A DNA stretch of 6,508 bases from Candidatus Dojkabacteria bacterium. GTDB lineage: Bacteria > Patescibacteriota > Dojkabacteria > J137. The stretch lies in contig JAGQLJ010000144.1 in the NCBI GenBank assembly GCA_020429495.1, positions 1 to 6,508 of the forward strand, given 5' to 3'. The translations under genes were made by a program, and so were the position numbers. The notes under the pieces were generated by a model, which worked only from the letters and a program-made list of their open reading frames with translations, did no database searches and was not told the DNA's origin. Below, in pieces: positions 1 through 5,826 of the stretch; positions within the stretch are counted from its first letter, which is position 1; each line of letters starts with the position of its first letter.

Positions 1-1709
1 AAGGACTAATTACAAATGAGGTTTTTAACTCAGTAAAATTTGAATCTATTAATTCAGGAAAAAGCTTTGAAGATATTTTACTGGAAAAAGGTATTGTTAA
101 TCCTGATGATATAGCAAAAACACTTTCAGAAATGCGGGGAATCAATTTTATTGATATTAATAATATTGCTATTCCTACAGAAGTTATTCATGCTCTTCCG
201 CTTAACGTAGCAAAGGAAAATGAAGCAGTTGTTTTTGAAATCTTCCCAAACAAAGCAAAAGTTGCAATGAAAGATCCACTAGATCTTCAAAGAATTAAAT
301 ATATTGAATCTGTGCTTGGACGTGAGGTTGAAGCATATTACGCATCTGCATCTGATATTGATACTGTTTTAGATACAAAATACGGAGCACAAATTGGATC
401 TGAAGTTGATGAGGCACTAGAAGAAGTTACAGTTTCTTCTGATTCTCAAAATATTGGTGGAGATATGAACCTTGGTGATGACAGTGCCTTGGGAAGTGCT
501 CCAATAATTAAAATTGTAAATATGATTATGCAATATGCAGTAAAGCATAAAGCATCAGATATTCATATTGAACCACGTGAAGGAAAAGTTTCTGTAAGAT
601 TTAGAATTAGAGGTGTTTTAAGTGAAAAACTAACAATTCCAACCAAACTGCTCTCTGCTGTAGTTACTAGAATTAAAATTCTTTCAAATCTTAAGATTGA
701 TGAGCATAGAATTCCACAAGATGGTCGATTTCAAATTAGAGATAATGGAACAACTTCAGTAGATGTTCGTGTTTCTATTATGCCAAGCATTTATGGAGAG
801 AAGGTTGTTATGAGAATCTTAGAAAAATCTAAAGGAATTTTAGATTTAGAAAAGACAGGTGTACGTGGATTAGCTTTATCTAGAATGAAAGAAGGGCTAA
901 ATAAGACTCAGGGAATTATCTTAGTTACAGGACCTACAGGGTCTGGTAAAACTCAAACATTAGCAAGTTCATTGAAGATACTAAATAAACCATCGGTCAA
1001 TATTATTACACTTGAAGATCCTGTTGAAATTAGGATTGATGGAGTTAATCAAACGCAGGTGAATTCTGAAGTTGGCTTAACATTTGCAAGTGGTTTAAGA
1101 GCAATTCTTAGACAGGATCCTGATGTAATCATGGTTGGAGAGATTCGAGATAAGGAAACTGCTGCCCTAGCAGTTCAGTCTGCACTTGTGGGACGTTTAG
1201 TTCTTTCAACTGTTCACACAAATAGTGCTGCTGGTGCTTTTGTAAGACTTATTGATATGGGAGTTGAGCCTTTTCTGCTCTCTTCAACAGTTAATCTTGT
1301 ACTTGGTCAAAGACTTGTTAGAACTTTATGTGATTCTAAAAAACCATATAAAGCATCTGCTGCAACGATTAAAAAGTTACATGATGAACTTGACGTTCTG
1401 GGCGGTGTAACAATAACAAAACCTGATGGCACTCAAATTATATTTGATAAAAATACAAATGAGGTGACTTTATTTGAAGCAGTTAGTACTCCAAGCTGCC
1501 AATCTGGATATGATGGACGAACTGGAATATTTGAAGCTTTAAAGACATCCGAAAAAATATCTCAACTTGTTGTACAAAGAGAATCTATAAGTAATATTCA
1601 AAAACAAGCAATAAAAGAAGGTATGATTACTATGGTACAAGATGGATTTATCAAAGCACTAGAGGGAATTACTACTATGGAAGAAGTGTTGCGTGTACAA
1701 AATAATTAG
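1..1709 (+). CDS. pilB: Type IV pilus assembly (extension) ATPase PilB, 5' truncated by window edge
   Basis: Cytoplasmic hexameric GspE/PilB-type ATPase that powers pilus extension on PilC. The frame is open from base 3 with no stop upstream of the ATG at 132. That ATG lies inside the conserved N-terminal (MshEN/T2SSE_N-type) domain, so it is not the start and the true start lies before the window. Numbering from the codon at base 3, the 568 visible residues hold the N-terminal domain (about 20-110), ASDIHIEP (184-191), Walker A GPTGSGKT (310-317), Asp box ITLEDPVEI (335-343), Walker B DPDVIMVGEIRD (372-383) and a His box ending VHTNSA (to 409). The usual tetracysteine zinc site is degenerate: CDSK at 443-446 stands where CxxC is expected, and a single Cys499 precedes GYDGR. 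The C-terminus is typical for the family. The stop is TAG, and pilT follows after 40 bases. Identification is secure. GspE of a type II secretion system is the alternative, but the adjacent pilT argues against it. Confidence 0.95.
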   Translation, partial: GLITNEVFNSVKFESINSGKSFEDILLEKGIVNPDDIAKTLSEMRGINFIDINNIAIPTEVIHALPLNVAKENEAVVFEIFPNKAKVAMKDPLDLQRIKYIESVLGREVEAYYASASDIDTVLDTKYGAQIGSEVDEALEEVTVSSDSQNIGGDMNLGDDSALGSAPIIKIVNMIMQYAVKHKASDIHIEPREGKVSVRFRIRGVLSEKLTIPTKLLSAVVTRIKILSNLKIDEHRIPQDGRFQIRDNGTTSVDVRVSIMPSIYGEKVVMRILEKSKGILDLEKTGVRGLALSRMKEGLNKTQGIILVTGPTGSGKTQTLASSLKILNKPSVNIITLEDPVEIRIDGVNQTQVNSEVGLTFASGLRAILRQDPDVIMVGEIRDKETAALAVQSALVGRLVLSTVHTNSAAGAFVRLIDMGVEPFLLSSTVNLVLGQRLVRTLCDSKKPYKASAATIKKLHDELDVLGGVTITKPDGTQIIFDKNTNEVTLFEAVSTPSCQSGYDGRTGIFEALKTSEKISQLVVQRESISNIQKQAIKEGMITMVQDGFIKALEGITTMEEVLRVQNN

Positions 1710-1749
1710 GCTGTGAGATACTAAAAATTAATTAACTTAGCTAAAATTT

Positions 1750-3138
1750 ATGCCATTAATAAATATAAATCAAAATAATTCTCAGGTAAGCAATGACCAA
1801 AATACTAGTGGCCAGTCTCCTCTACCCACTCAGGTGAATCCAGCCATAGATAAAACTAATACACTTGGTGAAAATATGCCACTTCAACGGAATTTAAATG
1901 TAGCAACAAATGAACAAGGTATTAAAGAATTTTCTAATCAACCAAATCAACAGACAACTGAGCAAGACCTATCTAATAACTTAGATCAAAAGATATCAAA
2001 TTTGAGCGTGGACCCAAATAACTCAGTAAATCAGCAACAGCCTGAGCAAATACAACCTGAACTAGATTTAACTAAAATGCCAGATATTAGCTTTCCAGAT
2101 ATTCTAAAGCGAGCAATTATTGAAGAAGCATCTGATATTCATCTCACAGTTGGCCATAGACCAATTATTAGAATTGATGGTGCATTAAAGACTTTGAATT
2201 TTAAAGTAATTTCTCCTCAAGATTCAGAGAACATTGCAAAAGAGATTTTAGAAGGTAGAAAAAGTATACAAATAGATGATTTAAAACAACTTGATTTAAG
2301 TTACACTACTCAAGACAGAAGGTTTAGAGTAAATATATTCAGGACTATGGGAGATATCTCTATAGTAATGCGTCTAATTCCAAAAAGAATACTCTCAATT
2401 GATGAACTAGAACTGCCCCAGATTTTGAAAGAACTGTCTAAAGTGCCTGCAGGATTAGTTTTATTAACAGGACCTACAGGAAGTGGAAAATCAACTACTC
2501 TTGCTGCAGTTTTAAACTATATAAATTCCACTAGAGCTGAACATATTATTACACTTGAAGATCCAATAGAGTTTGTTTTTCCAAAAGGTCAAAGTTTAAT
2601 TGATCAAAGAGAATTGGGGCAAGATTTTGAGGAGTGGCCTAATGCCCTAAGAAGTATTTTACGACAAGACCCTAACGTTGTTCTGGTTGGAGAAATGAGA
2701 GATCACGAAACAATTGCTTCAACAATTACAGTTTCTGAAACAGGACATTTAGTGTTTGCTACTCTACATACAAATTCAGCTTCGCAAACAATAGATAGAA
2801 TAATTGATGTTTTCCCTGAAAATCAGCAGGCACAAATACGAGCTCAGCTTTCTCAAGTATTAACAGCAGTGATAGGTCAAAGACTTGTACCGCTGCCAGG
2901 TGGAGGACGAAAAGCAATTCATGAGATTATGATAGCTACTCCTGCAGTTAAGAATGCAATTAGAGAGGGGCAAACACATCAAATAGATAATATGATTCAA
3001 ACAGGACAGGATTATGGTATGTCTACTCTAGAATCTGCTCTTGTAGAACTGATAAGACAAGGATTAATTTCGGTTCAAACTGCTAAAGAAATTAGCATTA
3101 GACCTGAAGAACTAGATATTTTACTATCACAAGTATAG
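1750..3138 (+). CDS. pilT: Twitching/retraction ATPase PilT with Asn/Gln-rich N-terminal extension
   Basis: Cytoplasmic hexameric ATPase that drives pilus retraction by depolymerising pilin into the membrane. The 462 residues exceed the usual roughly 350. Residues 1-110 are low complexity (37 of 110 are Asn or Gln, many Pro and Ser) and probably disordered. The PilT core starts near DISFPDILKRA (112-122). It carries ASDIHLTVG (127-135), Walker A GPTGSGKS (241-248), Asp box ITLEDPIEF (267-275), Walker B QDPNVVLVGEMRD (306-318) and His box HLVFATLHTNSA (333-344). QIRAQLS (362-368) sits at the place of the family's AIRNLL-type motif, and HQIDNMIQTGQDYGMSTLE (410-428) is a strong PilT hallmark. 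The first in-frame ATG is chosen, without Shine-Dalgarno support. ATGs at 1876 (also encoding MPL) and 2077 are possible alternatives that would shorten or remove the extension. pilC starts three bases after the stop. Confidence 0.95.
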   Translation: MPLININQNNSQVSNDQNTSGQSPLPTQVNPAIDKTNTLGENMPLQRNLNVATNEQGIKEFSNQPNQQTTEQDLSNNLDQKISNLSVDPNNSVNQQQPEQIQPELDLTKMPDISFPDILKRAIIEEASDIHLTVGHRPIIRIDGALKTLNFKVISPQDSENIAKEILEGRKSIQIDDLKQLDLSYTTQDRRFRVNIFRTMGDISIVMRLIPKRILSIDELELPQILKELSKVPAGLVLLTGPTGSGKSTTLAAVLNYINSTRAEHIITLEDPIEFVFPKGQSLIDQRELGQDFEEWPNALRSILRQDPNVVLVGEMRDHETIASTITVSETGHLVFATLHTNSASQTIDRIIDVFPENQQAQIRAQLSQVLTAVIGQRLVPLPGGGRKAIHEIMIATPAVKNAIREGQTHQIDNMIQTGQDYGMSTLESALVELIRQGLISVQTAKEISIRPEELDILLSQV

Positions 3139-3141
3139 TTT

Positions 3142-4371
3142 ATGGCAATGTTTAAATATACCGTAGTCAACTCAAACGGTGGAAAAATACAAGGAACAAA
3201 AGAAGCACAAAGTAAAGATGCTCTACTCCAGTTTTTAAATAATCAAGGGTTTACAGTGCTATCTATTCAAGAGAATTTAGGTTTTGATTTAAATCAACTT
3301 GGAAATATTGAGCTAACTGGAATGAGCTTGAAAGATAAAGTTCTTCTTTCAAAACAACTTGCAACAATGATTGGTGCAGGTATTCCACTGATTCAAGCAA
3401 TTAAGATCATTGGCGATCAATCAGAAACTAAATTTATTAAAGATAAATTTGATGAAATTTATAAAAAGATTGAAGCTGGATCTAGTCTTTCTACTGCTTT
3501 AGAACAAGTAGGAGGAATCTTTTCAGAAGTTCAAATTAATTTAATTGCAGCTGGTGAAAAAAGTGGAAATCTGAATGAAATGCTAGAAAAGGTTGCTGAA
3601 GATTTAGATAAATCAAAAGATTTAAGAGGAAAAATTACAGGAGCAATGATTTATCCAGCAATCATATTTGTGGTCATGATCGTAATTATGGTTGTAATGA
3701 TTGTATTCATGGTGCCACAAATTGAGCAACTTTATAAAAGTCTAGGAGCAGATGAAATTCCTCTGGTAACAAGAATTTTGGTAGGTATTGGAGGCTTTGT
3801 TTCAAGTCCATTTTTTGTAATTTCACTTGTGCTTGGAATTGCAGGAATTATTGCATCATATAGATATATGGTTTCAGTACCAGAACGAAAGATGATTTTA
3901 GATAAAATTTTTTTAAGAATACCGGTATTCGGAAATATGTTAATAAAAATTCAACTTGCAGAGTTTTGCAGACTAACTGCAATGCTTATGAAAAGTGGAA
4001 TTCCAATTATTGAATCTATAACAATTGTTGCTAAAGCAATGCCAAATGAAGTATTTAAGAAAATAATACTAGACAGTAAAGATGACCTTACTAAAGGTAA
4101 TACATTATCTATCGGATTAGCTAAAAACAATATTAATGAAGCCTTCCCAACAATCTTAATCAGGATTATTTCAACAGGTGAAGAATCAGGAAAATTAGAT
4201 AAAGTATTAGAAGACATGTATAAATACTATAATGCTGAGGTAGAGCAAATAACTGGAAACTTAACAAAACTTCTTGAGCCGTTTATACTAGTTGTAGTTG
4301 GAGGAATGGTTGCTTTCTTAGCAATTGCAATATATTTGCCAATATATACGGTAGGTAACTTTATTCAATAA
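3142..4371 (+). CDS. pilC: Type IV pilus inner-membrane platform protein PilC
   Basis: Polytopic inner-membrane protein of the PilC/GspF family on which PilB and PilT act to insert or extract pilins. Length (409 aa) is normal. A short N-terminal segment (FKYTVVNSNGGKIQGT, 4-19) is typical. Two T2SSF repeats follow. Repeat 1 (about 68-191) contains LATMIGAGIPLIQA (73-86) and GEKSGNLNEMLE (138-149). Repeat 2 (about 270-395) contains LTAMLMKSGIPIIES (278-292) and GEESGKLDKVLEDMY (346-360). Predicted membrane helices lie at about 168-191, 211-239 and 379-401. The gene begins 3 bases after the pilT stop. A second ATG at 3148 (MAMF) could be used instead. Its TAA stop overlaps the next ATG by one base, which suggests coupled translation with prepilin 1. 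GspF is the family alternative, but the context favours PilC. Confidence 0.95.
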   Translation: MAMFKYTVVNSNGGKIQGTKEAQSKDALLQFLNNQGFTVLSIQENLGFDLNQLGNIELTGMSLKDKVLLSKQLATMIGAGIPLIQAIKIIGDQSETKFIKDKFDEIYKKIEAGSSLSTALEQVGGIFSEVQINLIAAGEKSGNLNEMLEKVAEDLDKSKDLRGKITGAMIYPAIIFVVMIVIMVVMIVFMVPQIEQLYKSLGADEIPLVTRILVGIGGFVSSPFFVISLVLGIAGIIASYRYMVSVPERKMILDKIFLRIPVFGNMLIKIQLAEFCRLTAMLMKSGIPIIESITIVAKAMPNEVFKKIILDSKDDLTKGNTLSIGLAKNNINEAFPTILIRIISTGEESGKLDKVLEDMYKYYNAEVEQITGNLTKLLEPFILVVVGGMVAFLAIAIYLPIYTVGNFIQ

Positions 4372-4820
4372 TGATAAATTCATATAAAAAAGCATTTACA
4401 CTTGTTGAATTAATGATTGCTATGTTTGTTATTGGGGTTTTGATATCACTATCAATATTTGCAATTCAATTGGTGCAAACAAGTGTTAGAAATACACAAA
4501 GATTAGATGCAATGAATACTTTAAACTTATGGATGGCTTCTTATCACATTGACAATAGAACTTATCCAAGGCAAAGTGAAATTATACTAACACCCGATGC
4601 CATTACTTTTTCAAAAGGTAGTATAAATGAAATTATTGTTGAGCTTGAAGGTGCAACTACTGGGGCAAATTCAACTAGTACAAATTCCACAAGATACTGC
4701 TATCAACAGCTTGGAGGAGTTGAGGGAGCAACCTTTAAATTTGCTGTTGAACTTGAAAATGGAAATATAAAAGAAGTGGGTAATGCTAATGCTACTTGCA
4801 CATCTTGGATGTCGTTATAA
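4371..4820 (+). CDS. Type IV prepilin 1 (Ala before cleavage site)
   Basis: Small secreted pilin precursor, 149 aa. The class III signal peptide is short and basic (MINSYKKA), with probable cleavage between Ala8 and Phe9. It is followed by FTLVELMIAMFVIG with Glu at mature position +5 (Glu13), then a long hydrophobic helix to about residue 36. Ala, not the usual Gly, occupies position -1. The globular part has LNLWMASYHIDNRTYP (51-66) and ends in a probable disulfide loop between Cys110 (in RYCYQ) and Cys143 (in NATCTSW). It is clearly paralogous to prepilin 2: the RNTQR/RDTQR, NTL-LW and YCY-to-C-terminal-Cys blocks align throughout. Its ATG shares one base with the pilC TAA (TAATG at 4369-4373), so it is probably translated from the pilBTC message. 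A role as a minor or initiating pilin is possible but not shown. Confidence 0.88.
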   Translation: MINSYKKAFTLVELMIAMFVIGVLISLSIFAIQLVQTSVRNTQRLDAMNTLNLWMASYHIDNRTYPRQSEIILTPDAITFSKGSINEIIVELEGATTGANSTSTNSTRYCYQQLGGVEGATFKFAVELENGNIKEVGNANATCTSWMSL

Positions 4821-4821
4821 C

Positions 4822-4850
4822 TTGACATTGCTTAAAATGGTGTTTAAGCT
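4822..4850 (+). promoter_or_regulatory. Candidate sigma70-type promoter for prepilin 2
   Basis: A perfect TTGACA (-35) at 4822-4827 begins one base after the prepilin 1 stop. With the ideal 17-base spacer it is followed by TAAGCT (4845-4850), which matches TATAAT at positions 1, 2 and 6 only. Transcription from here would leave a leader of about 30 bases before the ATG at 4887. The -35 is convincing, the -10 weak, and the AT-rich background gives chance matches. The placement in front of the one prepilin with a canonical Gly at -1 makes it plausible. Confidence 0.4.
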
Positions 4851-4858
4851 TAATTAAG
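4830..4858. repeat. Cluster of CTTAA/TTAAG inverted half-sites between prepilins 1 and 2
   Basis: GCTTAAA (4830-4836) and TTTAAGC (4843-4849) form a perfect 7-base inverted repeat around a 6-base loop. It is directly followed by two overlapping 10-base palindromes, TTAAGCTTAA (4844-4853) and CTTAATTAAG (4849-4858). CTTAA or TTAAG therefore occurs four times in 28 bases, in alternating orientation. The cluster covers the spacer and -10 of the candidate promoter, so it could be an operator. As RNA it could form a small hairpin that separates prepilin 1 and 2 transcripts. No U-tract follows directly, so a strong intrinsic terminator is unlikely. Confidence 0.45.
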
Positions 4859-4886
4859 AAATTTATATTTTATTTCGCTTCATATT

Positions 4887-5324
4887 ATGAACAAAAAGAA
4901 AGGTTTCACCCTTATAGAGTTGATGGTAGCTATGGGTATTATTGCTGTATTGGTAACAATGTCTGTTGTTGCTATCCAAATCGTTCAAAGATCTTTGAGA
5001 GATACTCAAAGACGAGACAAGATCAATACGCTTAGCCTTTGGTTAGCGGGATACTACAATGATAATGGAAGATATCCAGGAACAGCACAAATTAGTTTTA
5101 ATGGTGCAAATGGAATCACTTTCACTGGAACAACTCCAGCAACTGAAATTGTAGATCTATCAGGTGCTACATCTAATGCTGTAGATTCAGATTCAGAAGG
5201 AACTGACTACTGTTATTACAGTGCAACAGGAGCCAGCTTTAGGCTTGGAATAAAACTTGAAAGTGGTAGTGAAGTACAGTTAGGAAATGACAGTACAGAT
5301 TGTGCAACTTGGGACACACTTTAA
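4887..5324 (+). CDS. Type IV prepilin 2 (canonical G|F cleavage site; likely major pilin)
   Basis: Pilin precursor of 145 aa with the textbook leader MNKKKG and cleavage before Phe7. FTLIELMVAMGIIAVLV follows, with Glu11 at mature position +5, and the hydrophobic helix runs to about residue 34. The soluble domain includes NTLSLWLAGYYNDNGRYPG (47-65), a motif common in short bacterial pilins. A probable C-terminal disulfide loop joins Cys109 (DYCYY) and Cys139 (TDCATW). It is the closest relative of prepilin 1 in the window. It alone of the three has Gly at -1, and it is the only one preceded by a promoter-like sequence and inverted repeats, so it is my best guess for the major subunit. No Shine-Dalgarno sequence precedes the ATG, and prepilin 3 starts 13 bases after its TAA stop. 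Confidence 0.9.
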   Translation: MNKKKGFTLIELMVAMGIIAVLVTMSVVAIQIVQRSLRDTQRRDKINTLSLWLAGYYNDNGRYPGTAQISFNGANGITFTGTTPATEIVDLSGATSNAVDSDSEGTDYCYYSATGASFRLGIKLESGSEVQLGNDSTDCATWDTL

Positions 5325-5337
5325 AATTTAATCTAAT

Positions 5338-5751
5338 ATGAAGCGAAAAGCAGCAGCTTTTAACCTAATCGAACTAATGGTAGTTATGGGTGTAGCTGCT
5401 GTTTTAATCATTATTGGATTAAGCGGTGCAAGAATGATTCAACAGAGATCAAGAGATGCACTAAGAGAAGATGTTCTAGCACAAATTTCAGAAGCTATTA
5501 ATGCATATAGAATTGTTACCCTAAAATTCCCCTCGAATGCTAATGTAAGCTTTCAAACAGATGGATTTTATATTAATGGTGTAAAAGAAGTAGACTTAAC
5601 CAAACATACAAAATCGGGAAGTTCTACTACTGATTCTCAAACCCTATACTACTATAACGCAACAAGCCAAGGCTATTTGGTTTGTACTGAACTTGAATCT
5701 GGTTCAATAGAGTCTGTTGGAACAGGGACTTGTCCAGATCCGCTTCCATAA
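5338..5751 (+). CDS. Type IV prepilin 3 (divergent paralogue, Ala before cleavage site)
   Basis: Pilin precursor of 137 aa. The leader MKRKAAA is followed by FNLIELMVVMGVAAVLIIIG, with Phe8 as the expected mature N-terminus and Glu12 at position +5. Ala7 replaces the usual Gly at -1 and Asn replaces the common Thr at +2. The C-terminal part aligns with prepilin 2 (YYYNATS against YCYYSATG, then ELESGSIESVGTGTC against KLESGSEVQLGNDSTDC). However, the first cysteine has moved from the YCY position to Cys116 in YLVCTELE, pairing presumably with Cys132. It ends in a Pro-rich tail, PDPLP. The sequence is clearly more diverged from prepilins 1 and 2 than they are from each other, which fits a minor pilin or a tip/initiation subunit. 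It is probably cotranscribed with prepilin 2 (13-base gap) and lacks a Shine-Dalgarno sequence. Confidence 0.87.
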   Translation: MKRKAAAFNLIELMVVMGVAAVLIIIGLSGARMIQQRSRDALREDVLAQISEAINAYRIVTLKFPSNANVSFQTDGFYINGVKEVDLTKHTKSGSSTTDSQTLYYYNATSQGYLVCTELESGSIESVGTGTCPDPLP

Positions 5752-5758
5752 TCTGTAC

Positions 5759-5781
5759 AATTTAGCTAACTTATCTAAATT
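5759..5781. repeat. AT-rich inverted repeat after prepilin 3 (weak terminator or operator)
   Basis: AATTTAG (5759-5765) and CTAAATT (5775-5781) are perfect inverted repeats with a 9-base loop, 7 bases after the prepilin 3 stop and before a T/A-rich stretch. Only one G:C pair is present, so the RNA stem would be weak. It could mark the end of the pilin transcript or a protein-binding site upstream of pilD. Chance in AT-rich DNA is a real alternative. Confidence 0.25.
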
Positions 5782-5811
5782 TAATTATTCTCTACCCTTC
5801 AAAAACTAGTG

Positions 5812-5826
5812 TATACTAATTCTATG
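5812..5826 (+). promoter_or_regulatory. Candidate -10 element for a leaderless pilD transcript
   Basis: TATACT (5812-5817), a 5 of 6 match to the -10 consensus, ends six bases before the pilD ATG at 5824. Transcription would therefore begin at or next to the A of the start codon, with no leader. A TG lies directly before the hexamer. No good -35 is visible at 16-18 bases upstream. The lack of any Shine-Dalgarno sequence before this gene agrees with leaderless initiation. Confidence 0.4.

Noticed and set aside
132..134. ATG at 132 as the start of pilB
   Set aside because: The same frame is open back to base 3 and encodes conserved N-terminal-domain sequence (ILLEKGIVNPDDIAKTLSE), so this Met is internal and the gene begins before the window.
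1737..1744. Shared palindrome TTAGCTAA before pilT and again at 5762-5769 before pilD as a common operator
   Set aside because: The same 8-mer also occurs inside pilC at 4117-4124, and its AT-rich composition makes chance recurrence likely.
1742..1747. TAAAAT as a -10 element for pilT
   Set aside because: It ends only 2 bases before the ATG, too close for a transcript including the start codon, and no -35 is visible.
3951..4217. Minus-strand open frame of 88 codons
   Set aside because: It lies wholly inside the second conserved repeat of pilC, antisense to it, and shows no recognisable domain; it is a shadow of the real gene.
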